Below, piece by piece: positions 49,595 through 57,620 of a DNA stretch of 57,855 nt. The stretch spans positions 1-57,855 of the forward strand of contig DASXJE010000208.1 in assembly GCA_036497565.1 (NCBI GenBank), in the 5' to 3' direction. This stretch comes from Mycobacteriales bacterium (GTDB lineage Bacteria > Actinomycetota > Actinomycetes > Mycobacteriales > QHCD01). Position 1 is the stretch's first letter. Every line of letters begins with the position of its first letter. The notes beneath the pieces were generated by a model, which saw only the letters and a program-made list of their open reading frames with translations, was not told the origin of the DNA and made no database searches. The position numbers were made by a program, and so were the translations under genes.

Positions 49595-50520
49595 TTTCGC
49601 TCGACGGTGTGCTGTTCTTCCCGGTGACGCCATTCGACGACAAGCTGGCGGTGGACGTCGGCTCCCTCGCCGCGCACGTCGAGCGCGGCGTCGCCGCGGG
49701 TCCGGGAGCGGTCTTCGCCGCCGGCGGCACCGGCGAATTCCATGCGCTCGCGCCGGACGAGCACCGGACGGTCGTCGCCACTGCGGTCGATGCCACTGCC
49801 GGTCGGGTGCCGGTGTTCGCCGGCGCCGGCGGGCCGCTTCCGGTGGCCGTCGAGCAGGTCCGGGCGGCGTCGGACGTCGGCGCGGACGGCGTCCTGCTTC
49901 TTCCGCCGTACCTCGTCGAGGCGCCGGGTGCCGGTCTGGTCGCCTACTGCGCGGCCGTCACCGAAGCCACCGACCTCCCGGTCATCGTCTACCACCGGGC
50001 GAATGCGGTCTTCGACCCCGTCTCGGCGGCTGCGCTCGCCGACCTCCCCACCGTGATCGGCCTCAAGGACGGGTTGGGCGACCTCGACCTGCTCACCCGC
50101 ATCATGGCGGCGATCCGCGCCCGGCTCGGCCCGTCCGGGCGCACCTTCCAGTTCTTCAACGGCCTGCCGACCGCGGAGCTCACCGCACCGGCCTACGCGG
50201 GGCTCGGGGTCCGGCTGTACTCGTCCGCCGTCTTCTGCTTCGCCCCGCAGATCTCGCACGCCTTCGCCCGCGCGCTGGCGACGGATGACACCGAGGCGGT
50301 ACGAGGATTGCTCGACGATTTCTTCGTTCCGCTCGTGGCGCTGCGTCGACAGGTCCCCGGCTACGCCGTGTCGTTGGTCAAGGCGGCGACGCGGTTGCAG
50401 GGCCAGCCCGTGGGCGGCGTACGACCACCGCTGGTCGATCCGTCGGCAGAACATCTCGACGAGCTGCGGCGGATCATCGACGCTGGAACGGCGCTCACCG
50501 AGTCGCTCGCCCGCCGATGA
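49591..50520 (+). CDS. kdgD: 5-dehydro-4-deoxyglucarate dehydratase (DHDPS family)
   Basis: 309 residues, class I aldolase barrel. FFPVTPFDD and GGTGEFHALAPDEH are N-terminal family motifs, Tyr is in VIVYHRANAVF and the Schiff-base Lys in GLKDGLGDLDL. It converts 5-dehydro-4-deoxy-D-glucarate to 2-oxoglutarate semialdehyde and CO2. The start is TTG at 49591 with GGGAG six bases upstream. The next gene, glucarate dehydratase, makes its substrate, which supports the assignment. The dehydrogenase for the semialdehyde is not in the window. Confidence 0.88.
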   Translation: MISLDGVLFFPVTPFDDKLAVDVGSLAAHVERGVAAGPGAVFAAGGTGEFHALAPDEHRTVVATAVDATAGRVPVFAGAGGPLPVAVEQVRAASDVGADGVLLLPPYLVEAPGAGLVAYCAAVTEATDLPVIVYHRANAVFDPVSAAALADLPTVIGLKDGLGDLDLLTRIMAAIRARLGPSGRTFQFFNGLPTAELTAPAYAGLGVRLYSSAVFCFAPQISHAFARALATDDTEAVRGLLDDFFVPLVALRRQVPGYAVSLVKAATRLQGQPVGGVRPPLVDPSAEHLDELRRIIDAGTALTESLARR

Positions 50521-51788
50521 GCGCGCTCGCCGTCACGGAGATCGTGGTCACGCCGGTCGCCTTCCACGATCCGCCGCTGCTGAACGCAGTCGGCGTACAC
50601 GAGCCGTTCGCGCTGCGTGCCGTCGTCGAGGTGCGCACCGACGCCGGCATCAGCGGACTCGGCGAGACCTACGGAGACGCCGAACACCTCGCCCTGCTCG
50701 AGGCGGTCGTCCCCGAGGTGATCGGTCTCGACGTCTTCGCGCTCAATCAGCTGAGGCAGCGGATCGGCACCGCGCTCGGTGGGTCGGCCCGCGCCGACCG
50801 GCACGGGACCACCGGGCAGGTCACGGCGACCGGCACCGTCGACCGGGTCTTCTCCGCCCTCGAGGTCGCGTGCCTGGATGCGCAGGGCAAGGCGGTCGGC
50901 CGATCGGTGAGCGACCTGCTCGGCGGCGCGGTTCGTCGCGCCGTCCCCTACAGCGCGTACCTCTTCTACAAGTGGGCCGCGCATCCCGGTGACGATCCGG
51001 ACCGGTTCGGAGCGGCGGTCGATCCGGCCGGCATCGTCGAGCAGGCGCGTCGCATGGTGGCCGACTTCGGGTTCTCGGCCATCAAGCTCAAGGGCGGCGT
51101 GTTCGCTCCCGACGAGGAGGTGCAGGCCATCCTCGCGCTGCACGAAGCCTTCCCCGACCTGCCGCTGCGGCTGGATCCGAACGCAGCCTGGACGGTCCCG
51201 ACCTCGATCAAGGTGGGCCGGGCGCTGGAGGGTGCGCTCGAGTATCTCGAGGACCCCACGCCCGGCATCCCCGGAATGGCGGAGGTCGCCCGCTCGGTGC
51301 CGATGCCGCTCGCAACGAACATGTGCGTGGTGTCCTTCGACCAGTTCCCCGAGGCGGTCGCCGAGTCGCCGGTGCAGATCGTGCTCTCCGATCACCACTT
51401 CTGGGGCGGGCTCACCCGCTCGCGCCTGCTGGCCGGGCTGTGCGACACCTTCGGACTGGGGCTGTCCATGCACTCCAACTCGCACCTCGGCATCAGCCTC
51501 GCCGCCATGACCCATGTCGGCGCCGCAACCCCCAACCTCACCTACGCCTGCGACACCCATTGGCCCTGGAAGGACCCGGCCGAGGACGTGATCGTGCCTG
51601 GAGCGCTGGGGTTCGCCGCCGGCTCGGTCGCAGTGCCGACCGGTCCCGGGCTCGGTGTCGACCTCGACCGCGACGCGTTAGCTCGGCTGCACGAGCAGTA
51701 CCTCGGGTGCGGCGTACGGACCCGGGACGACACCGCCTACCGGCGTCGGTTCGACCCGGACTTCGCGCCAGCTGCGGCCCGCTGGTAA
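50517..51788 (+). CDS. gudD: Glucarate dehydratase (enolase superfamily)
   Basis: 423 residues. The active-site motifs of the mandelate-racemase/glucarate-dehydratase group are visible: GFSAIKLKGG (KxK), LRLDPNAAW, YLEDPTPG (acidic metal ligands) and MHSNSHLGIS with the catalytic His. It dehydrates D-glucarate to 5-dehydro-4-deoxyglucarate. It overlaps kdgD by four bases, forming a two-step glucarate breakdown module. Confidence 0.93.
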   Translation: MSALAVTEIVVTPVAFHDPPLLNAVGVHEPFALRAVVEVRTDAGISGLGETYGDAEHLALLEAVVPEVIGLDVFALNQLRQRIGTALGGSARADRHGTTGQVTATGTVDRVFSALEVACLDAQGKAVGRSVSDLLGGAVRRAVPYSAYLFYKWAAHPGDDPDRFGAAVDPAGIVEQARRMVADFGFSAIKLKGGVFAPDEEVQAILALHEAFPDLPLRLDPNAAWTVPTSIKVGRALEGALEYLEDPTPGIPGMAEVARSVPMPLATNMCVVSFDQFPEAVAESPVQIVLSDHHFWGGLTRSRLLAGLCDTFGLGLSMHSNSHLGISLAAMTHVGAATPNLTYACDTHWPWKDPAEDVIVPGALGFAAGSVAVPTGPGLGVDLDRDALARLHEQYLGCGVRTRDDTAYRRRFDPDFAPAAARW

Positions 51789-51831
51789 CCCGACCCCCGC
51801 TACCGCGGTTCCGCGCCGCCCCCATTCCGCG

Positions 51832-51846
51832 TCAACGTGACGTTGA
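51832..51846. promoter_or_regulatory. Palindromic operator candidate 1
   Basis: TCAACGT-G-ACGTTGA: perfect 7-base arms around a central G. It shares the core AACGTGACGTT with the palindrome centred 30 bases downstream. Confidence 0.5.
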
Positions 51847-51859
51847 TGCGGCTAGAGCG

Positions 51860-51878
51860 CTTGAACGTGACGTTCAAG
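51860..51878. promoter_or_regulatory. Palindromic operator candidate 2
   Basis: CTTGAACGT-G-ACGTTCAAG: perfect 9-base arms. Its centre is 30 bases (about three helical turns) from that of candidate 1, so two dimers would sit on the same DNA face. Confidence 0.55.
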
Positions 51879-51928
51879 CCGAACGGGGAGCACAGCAACC
51901 GAGCGTTGCCAGCGTCAGGCAACTTTGT

Positions 51929-51966
51929 GCAACCGGTTGCCAGTGGATTCTGCAGCGTGGTACTCA
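51929..51966 (+). promoter_or_regulatory. Possible promoter with LacI-like palindrome
   Basis: GCAACCGGTTGC (51929-51940) is a perfect 12-base palindrome of LacI-operator style. It overlaps a possible -35 TTGCCA (51937-51942), with TACTCA at 51961-51966 after 18 bases. A leader of about 65 bases would precede the binding-protein gene. Confidence 0.38.
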
Positions 51967-52036
51967 TACGGTCCGCACCGGCCGGGAGCAGTCCCCGCGG
52001 GTCGGACACACCGCCATACGGAGAAAGGGCTCGACG

Positions 52037-54175
52037 ATGCTGGACGGTTCCAGGCAGGTATCCCGGCGGGGCTTTCTCTATGGCTCGGCCACCCTCGCGG
52101 GCTCGGCCACGCTCGCCGCGTGCACGAGCGGCGGCGGCAGCAGCACCGGATCCACCGGATCCTCGGGCGGTGCGGCCGGTAGCGCCAAGAAGGGCTCGGC
52201 GAGCAAGCCGCTGGCGACGCCGAAGAAGTTCTCCGAGGCGACCTCGCTGAAGAACAAGGGCCTGCCGCCCGTCGAGCAGCGACTGCCGGAGAACCCCTAC
52301 GTCGTACCCCACAACTGGGTCGAACGCGGAAGGTACGGCGGGAAGATCAACATGATCGTCTTCTCGAGCCAGGGTGCTGTGAAGGCCGATTCCAACCGCG
52401 AGTTCTTCTACGGGCACTCGTTGCTGCGCTGGCTCAACGACGGCCTCGACGTCGGCCCGGGACTGGTCGAGAAGTGGTCGTCCAATGCGGACGCCTCCGA
52501 ATGGATCCTGCACTTCCGCAAGGGAATGAAGTGGTCCGACGGCCATCCGTTCACCACCGAGGATGTGCTCTTCTGGTGGGAGGACATCGTCCTTCCCGGA
52601 CATGACGCGCAGTCGCCTCCGGACGACTGCCGCTCCGGGACGGGCAGCCTGGTGAAGATGAGCGCGATCGACGACACCACGATGCGGATGCGCTTCGACG
52701 CCCCGGCACCGCTGTTCGCCGACCGGCTCGCCACCTACGTCAACGGCGGGATCGGCGCCAATGGCGCGATCTGGGTGCTGCCGAAGCACTACTGCAAGCA
52801 GTTCCACCCCAAGTACAACAAGAAGGTTCCGAAGAACTGGGACACCGTCGGTGGCCTGTGGGAGTCGAAGACCGACTGGGCGCGCAACCCGGACTGCCCG
52901 ACCATGACCGGCTTCAGGACGAAGTCCTTCGACAACAACAAGGGCGTCGTCCTCGAACGCAACCCTTACTACTGGGCGGTCACCAAGGACGGCGATCAGC
53001 TGCCTTACCTCGACGAGATCGCCATCGACGTCATCCAGGACGCGCAGGTCGGAAAGCTGCGGGTGCAGCAGGGCAACGTCGACTTCTGCATGGGTTACTT
53101 CAACCAGATCAGCGTCTCGGACGTCTCCGCGCTGATGCAGAACCGTGAGCGGGCGCACACCGACGTACTGCTGTGGGACAGCGGGTCAGGCACCGGGCCG
53201 TGCTTCTTCCTCAACTACGACTACCCGGACCCGCAGCTGCGCAAGCTGTTCCGTGAGCCGAAGTTCCGGCAGGCGATCTCGCATGCCTTCGACCGGAAGA
53301 CCGCGCGCAAGAGCCTATGGTTCCAGACCGGCGAGCTGACCACCGGCACCCTGAGCCCGAAGGCGAAGGAGTACCACTCCAGCAGCGTCGGCAAGTCGAT
53401 GTACAAGCAGTGGCGCGACGCCTACGTGAAGCACGACCCGGCGAAGGCCAAGCAGTTGCTGGCCGAACTCGGTCTGAAGGACGCCGACGGAGACGGTTAC
53501 GTCGAGCTGCCGGGCGGCAAGAAGCTGACGATCCGGATCGACTACTCGGCCGACATGGACCAGACCTACAGCGCCAACGACGACCAGATGGTGCGGGACT
53601 GCAAGGAGATCGGCCTCAAGGTCACCCGCAACCCGGTGTCGCCGCAGTCATACGGCGACCTGTGGTCGGCCGGAAAGCTCATGGCCCATACCAACTGGGA
53701 GTGCAGCGACGCGGCGAACCATCTGGTGCGCGCGCCGTGGCTGGTGCCCCTGGAGTCCTCGCGGTGGGCGCCGCTGGAGGGGGCGATGTACAGCGTGAAG
53801 GGCACGCCGGACGAGCACTCCCAGCAGGACGTCGACCCGTGGAAGCGCACGCCGCCGCGACTCGAGCCCGAGGCGGGTGGCCCGATCGCCAAGCTGTGGA
53901 AGCTCTACAGCCAGGCCCAACTCGAGCCGGATGAGCTGAAGCGCACCAAGCTCGTCTTCGAGATGGTCAAGGTGCACATCACCGACGGGCCGTTCTTCAT
54001 GGGCACGGTGGCCAACTTCCCGGAGGTCATCGTCACCAAGACCGACCTGGGCAACGTGCCGCGCAGGGAGAACCTCGCCCAGGGTGGCTTCGTGAACCCG
54101 TGGAACCACCCGACCCCGGCGGTCTACGACCCGGAGACCTTCTTCTGGTCCGACCCGGTCGCGCACAACGCCTGA
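52037..54175 (+). CDS. ABC transporter solute-binding lipoprotein (SBP_bac_5, Dpp/Opp type)
   Basis: 712 residues. A Tat-like RRGFLYG is followed by a lipobox-type LAAC with the acylated Cys near residue 28 and a Gly/Ser-rich tether, so it is exported and membrane-anchored. The SBP_5 domain shows GLVEKWSSNADASEWILHFR, KGMKWSDGHPFTTEDVLFWW and FRQAISHAFDRK. It would capture a peptide, oligosaccharide or similar solute. No permease or ATPase genes follow, so it is an orphan in this window. Its position after gudD suggests a sugar-acid-related ligand, but this is inference. GAGAAAGGG lies before the ATG. Confidence 0.9.
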   Translation: MLDGSRQVSRRGFLYGSATLAGSATLAACTSGGGSSTGSTGSSGGAAGSAKKGSASKPLATPKKFSEATSLKNKGLPPVEQRLPENPYVVPHNWVERGRYGGKINMIVFSSQGAVKADSNREFFYGHSLLRWLNDGLDVGPGLVEKWSSNADASEWILHFRKGMKWSDGHPFTTEDVLFWWEDIVLPGHDAQSPPDDCRSGTGSLVKMSAIDDTTMRMRFDAPAPLFADRLATYVNGGIGANGAIWVLPKHYCKQFHPKYNKKVPKNWDTVGGLWESKTDWARNPDCPTMTGFRTKSFDNNKGVVLERNPYYWAVTKDGDQLPYLDEIAIDVIQDAQVGKLRVQQGNVDFCMGYFNQISVSDVSALMQNRERAHTDVLLWDSGSGTGPCFFLNYDYPDPQLRKLFREPKFRQAISHAFDRKTARKSLWFQTGELTTGTLSPKAKEYHSSSVGKSMYKQWRDAYVKHDPAKAKQLLAELGLKDADGDGYVELPGGKKLTIRIDYSADMDQTYSANDDQMVRDCKEIGLKVTRNPVSPQSYGDLWSAGKLMAHTNWECSDAANHLVRAPWLVPLESSRWAPLEGAMYSVKGTPDEHSQQDVDPWKRTPPRLEPEAGGPIAKLWKLYSQAQLEPDELKRTKLVFEMVKVHITDGPFFMGTVANFPEVIVTKTDLGNVPRRENLAQGGFVNPWNHPTPAVYDPETFFWSDPVAHNA

Positions 54176-54182
54176 GCGGTCG

Positions 54183-56057
54183 TCACTGCCCGGCGCCGGG
54201 TGCCTCACTGGGCACCGGCGCGCCGCTCTGCCGGCCACCGGAGCGGTCAGGTTCCGACGGTGCGGATGAGCGGGTGTCGGCCGGCGTACCGGCGTCGGTC
54301 GCGTCGACAGCAACCGATGCCGGCGCCACGCGACGCAGCTCGGCGCCCTCGACGTAGTGGTACTTGCCGCCTCGCAGGTACGACGCGACCGCGGCGACCA
54401 AGCAGGCGACGATGGCGAACAGGAAGGCGACGCGCAGCCCGTCCTGGAACGGCGCCGAGATCAGGTGCGGGAAGAAGCCGCGCCCGGTCAAGAACTCCGC
54501 CTTGCCCGGTGGCAGGTTGGCGAGGACGTGCGGGCCGAGCAGGGTCCGGATCGGGTTGTAGCCCAGCAAGGCGGCGAACAGCGTGCTCACCGGCGGCAGC
54601 CCGGATAGTTGGTGCGCCGTGGCGGCCGGTACGCCCTGGGCGGTCAGCCCGTTGTAGAGCTGCGACGGCAGGTGCTGCGAGAGCCCCAGGATGATCAGCG
54701 AGAAGAACACGCCGATCGACAACACGGTCGCGGAGTTCTGGAAGGTCGCCGTCATCCCGGCGCCCGCGCCGCGCTGGTTGGGCGGCAGGCTGTTCATGAT
54801 GCCGGCCCGGTTCGGTGAGGCGAACAGACCCATCCCCAGACCGTTGAGCAGCAGGATCAGCGCGAACCAGAGGTAGGAGAAGTTGACCGGCAGGAAGTTC
54901 AACAGCCCGAAGCTGGCCGCCGCGACGATCATCCCGCCGGTGGCGAACGGGCGCGCGCCGAACCGGTCGGAGAGGATGCCGGAGATCGGCGCCGCCAGCA
55001 GGAAACCCGCGGTCAATGGAAGCATGTAGATGCCGGCCCACAGCGGCGTCCGTTCGAAGCTGTACCCGTGTTCGGGCAGCCAGATGCCCTGCAGCCAGAT
55101 GATCAGGATGAACTGCAGCCCGCCGCGACCCAGAGCCGAGAGCAGGCTGGCGATGTTGCCGGCGGTGAAGGCCCGGATCCGGAACAGCGGCAATCGGAAC
55201 ATCGGATGCTCGACCCGGGTCTCGATGATCCCGAAGATCACGAGTACGACGACACCGCCGATGATCTCGGTCAGCACGGTGGGGTTGGTCCAGCCCATGT
55301 TGTGCCCCTGGTAGGGCTGGATGCCGTAGGTGATCCCGACGAGTACGGCGATCAGGCCGACGGCGAAGGTGATGTTGCCCCACCAGTCGATCCTGGCGGG
55401 TTGTCGGATGCCGGTGTCGCGGAGCTTGAGGTAGGCCCACACGGTGCCGAAGAGTCCGAACGGCACCGAGACGACGAAGACCAGGTGCCAGTTGACCGGG
55501 CCGAGCAGTCCGCCGAGCACCAGTCCGATGAAGGACCCGGCGATCGCGGCGACGGCGTTGATGCCCAGCGCGAGGCCGCGCTCGTTCTCCGGGAAGGCGT
55601 CGGTGAGGATCGCCGAGGAGTTGGCGAAGAGGAAGGCCCCGCCCACGCCCTGCAGGATCCGCATGATGATCAGCCACCAGGCGGCCGCCGTACCGTGCAT
55701 CCAGGTGACCGAGAGCAGGATCGAGAAGACGGTGAAGACCAGGAAACCGAAGTTGTACATCTTCACCCGGCCGAACATGTCGCCGACCCGGCCGAGGCTC
55801 ACCACGAGGACCGCGGTGGTCACCAGGAAGCCGAGGATGAGCCACAGCAGGTAGCTCACGTTGCTCGGCAGCAGCGGGTTGAGCGCGATGCCGTCGAAGA
55901 TGTTCGGCAGCGCGATGAGCATGATCGACGCGTTGATGGTGGCCATCAGCACGCCGAGGGTGGTGTTGGACAGCGCGATCCACTTGTAGTGCGGATCATG
56001 CTGCTGGGCGGTACGACGAGCGGCTCCGTCGCCTTGAGTGGTGACGTCGGCTGCCAC
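54183..56057 (-). CDS. MFS transporter, DHA2 (EmrB/QacA) family
   Basis: 624 residues, fourteen predicted helices. It has LMATINASIMLIALPNIFDG in helix 1, LGRVGDMFGRVKMYN (motif A) and a helix-5 antiporter-like segment (GINAVAAIAGSFIGLVLGG). It is longer than the first DHA2 protein because of an extracytoplasmic loop before helix 14 and a Ser/Pro-rich C-terminal tail of ~45 residues. It probably exports drugs or metabolites. The GTG at 56057 has GGGAG six bases upstream. Confidence 0.9.
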   Translation of the reverse strand: MAADVTTQGDGAARRTAQQHDPHYKWIALSNTTLGVLMATINASIMLIALPNIFDGIALNPLLPSNVSYLLWLILGFLVTTAVLVVSLGRVGDMFGRVKMYNFGFLVFTVFSILLSVTWMHGTAAAWWLIIMRILQGVGGAFLFANSSAILTDAFPENERGLALGINAVAAIAGSFIGLVLGGLLGPVNWHLVFVVSVPFGLFGTVWAYLKLRDTGIRQPARIDWWGNITFAVGLIAVLVGITYGIQPYQGHNMGWTNPTVLTEIIGGVVVLVIFGIIETRVEHPMFRLPLFRIRAFTAGNIASLLSALGRGGLQFILIIWLQGIWLPEHGYSFERTPLWAGIYMLPLTAGFLLAAPISGILSDRFGARPFATGGMIVAAASFGLLNFLPVNFSYLWFALILLLNGLGMGLFASPNRAGIMNSLPPNQRGAGAGMTATFQNSATVLSIGVFFSLIILGLSQHLPSQLYNGLTAQGVPAATAHQLSGLPPVSTLFAALLGYNPIRTLLGPHVLANLPPGKAEFLTGRGFFPHLISAPFQDGLRVAFLFAIVACLVAAVASYLRGGKYHYVEGAELRRVAPASVAVDATDAGTPADTRSSAPSEPDRSGGRQSGAPVPSEAPGAGQ

Positions 56058-56082
56058 GGGCGGCTCCCGGATGAGCAGGGTA

Positions 56083-56102
56083 GTTACTTGACCTATGCTA
56101 AC
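56083..56102. promoter_or_regulatory. Imperfect palindrome upstream of the DHA2 gene
   Basis: GTTACTTGACCTATGCTAAC has matching GTTA/TAAC ends, and resembles MarR- or TetR-type sites found before efflux genes. It is 26 bases from the GTG start at 56057. Confidence 0.3.
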
Positions 56103-56138
56103 AACCTGCCGGTCGCTGATTTGTTCCCGTCCCGAGAT

Positions 56139-56954
56139 TCAGCTCGGTCCGACCGCCGAGATCGTCAGCGGGTCGGATGCGGCGACGCCCAGTCGGGCGG
56201 CCGCGTCCCCGCCGTTGACGGCGATGGCGAGCCGGCCGGCGGAGTCCAGGAAGCACAGCGGCGCCCCGGCGGCGACCTCGCCGAAGGCGCCGGCGAAGGG
56301 CATCCGGTGTCGGCCGGATGGAGTACCGACCAGCACGTCGTCGCCCTGGGCGAGACCGGCGACGGCGACGTCGTCGGTCCGCCCGCTGGTCTGGACGTTG
56401 CCGAAGCGGTCGACGGTGAGGACCTCGCAGTCCAGCCGCCCCGGGACGGCCCGCCGGCGTGGCTCGGGGAGAAGCACCAGGTCGCGCGGGTCGAGCGGAG
56501 TTCCGACTGCGGCGAAATCTGCGCCCGCGGCGAGGTGCGCCGCCACCGGGGCGAAGACGTCCCGGCCGTCGAACGTCGAGGCCGCGCTCGGCAGGTGGTA
56601 CGCGGGATCGGTGAGGGTGACCGCCGCGGTGATCCCGCCCAGCGCCTCGGCCGCCCAGCCGAGCAGGCCGTTGTCCGGCCCGACGAGGACCCCGCCCGGC
56701 GTACGAAGCGCGATCGCCCGGCGTGCCGTCCCGACGCCGGGATCGACGACAGCGACGTGCACCGCCGGCGGGAGGGCCGGCACGGTCTGGGCCAGGACGA
56801 CTGCGCCCCGGCGGATGTCGCCGGGCGGCACCTCGTGGGTGATGTCGATCACCCGCACGGCCGGGGCGATCTGGGCGATCGCACCGTGGCAGGCGGCCAC
56901 GAAGCCGTCGGCGGTGCCGTAGTCGGTCAGCAGCGAGACCCAGTCGTAGGCCAC
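56139..56954 (-). CDS. SAM hydroxide adenosyltransferase (DUF62, chlorinase/fluorinase superfamily)
   Basis: 271 residues. N-terminal LLTDYGTADGFVAACHGAI, DITHEVPPGD, VVDPGVGTARRAIAL and STFDGRDVFAPVAAHLAAG are the standard motifs of the family that splits SAM with water to adenosine and methionine. The C-terminal beta domain carries DRFGNVQTS. The halogenating members have extra loop features that I do not see, so the hydroxide enzyme is the better call. The GTG at 56954 is leaderless and shares its -10 element with the divergent PAP2 gene. Confidence 0.9.
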   Translation of the reverse strand: MAYDWVSLLTDYGTADGFVAACHGAIAQIAPAVRVIDITHEVPPGDIRRGAVVLAQTVPALPPAVHVAVVDPGVGTARRAIALRTPGGVLVGPDNGLLGWAAEALGGITAAVTLTDPAYHLPSAASTFDGRDVFAPVAAHLAAGADFAAVGTPLDPRDLVLLPEPRRRAVPGRLDCEVLTVDRFGNVQTSGRTDDVAVAGLAQGDDVLVGTPSGRHRMPFAGAFGEVAAGAPLCFLDSAGRLAIAVNGGDAAARLGVAASDPLTISAVGPS

Positions 56955-56960
56955 GGGCCC

Positions 56961-56967
56961 TACGGTA
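56961..56967. promoter_or_regulatory. Symmetrical bidirectional -10 element
   Basis: TACGGTA contains TACGGT for the plus strand (six bases before ATG 56973) and TACCGT for the minus strand (seven bases before GTG 56954). Both transcripts would be leaderless. Only 18 bases separate the two start codons. Confidence 0.6.
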
Positions 56968-56972
56968 TTGGG

Positions 56973-57620
56973 ATGGTCGAATTGCACCCGCGGGCGGTGT
57001 GGGTCGCGGGGATCTGTGGGCTCGCCTTCCTCGTGTTGAGCCTGTTGGTCGGCCTCGGCCTCGCCGGGGTGGGGCACGTCGACGTCACCGAGGCGCGGGC
57101 GCTGACGGACGAGACGGCGGGGCATCCGGGCTACGTGAGCGCCTTGCGGTTTCTCACCAACGCGCTCTCCCCGACCACGTTCCGCGTGCTCGGGCTGGTC
57201 GTCGCTGTGGCGCTCCTCGTCATCGGCGAGCGTCGCCTCGCGGTGTGGGTGGTGGTCGCGATGGTGGTCGGTGGTGCGCTCGGGATCGGGATCAAGGACG
57301 CGATCGCCCGGCATCGGCCGACGCCGGAGCATCCGATCGGGCACTTCGGTGGTTTCAGCTATCCCTCTGGGCACGCCCTCAACGCCGCGCTCGGCTGCGG
57401 GGTGCTGCTCATCGTCGTGCTGCCGATGCTGTCGCACGCCTGGCGGCGGGTCGCATGGGTGGTGGCGGTCGTCCTCGTCACCCTGACCGGCTGGACCCGG
57501 CTCGCGCTGGGCGCCCATTACCTCAGCGATGTGGTCGGAGGATGGCTGCTCGGGGTGTGTGTGATCGCCACGACGCTCGTTCTCCTGCGGGTGACTCCGC
57601 TACGTTGGCCGCGTGCCTGA
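56973..57620 (+). CDS. PAP2-type membrane phosphatase
   Basis: 215 residues, about six helices. The three lipid-phosphatase motifs are complete: KDAIARHRPTP (motif 1), SYPSGHALN (motif 2) and TRLALGAHYLSDVVGG (motif 3). It probably dephosphorylates a lipid such as undecaprenyl pyrophosphate or phosphatidate on the outer face. The ATG at 56973 fits a leaderless start. The end overlaps the following gene by eight bases. Confidence 0.9.
   Translation: MVELHPRAVWVAGICGLAFLVLSLLVGLGLAGVGHVDVTEARALTDETAGHPGYVSALRFLTNALSPTTFRVLGLVVAVALLVIGERRLAVWVVVAMVVGGALGIGIKDAIARHRPTPEHPIGHFGGFSYPSGHALNAALGCGVLLIVVLPMLSHAWRRVAWVVAVVLVTLTGWTRLALGAHYLSDVVGGWLLGVCVIATTLVLLRVTPLRWPRA

Noticed and set aside
56139-56954. 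A halogenase (fluorinase/chlorinase) assignment
   Set aside because: The family motifs fit, but I do not see the extra loop features of halogenating members and there is no organohalogen gene cluster. The hydroxide adenosyltransferase is the commoner and safer call.
55068-57620. An 850-codon plus-strand open frame across the second DHA2 gene and the SAM hydrolase gene
   Set aside because: Its first ~630 codons are antisense to two well-supported genes and have the Asp/Gln/Arg-rich composition of GC-rich shadow frames. Only the last 215 codons, from 56973, form a real gene (PAP2).
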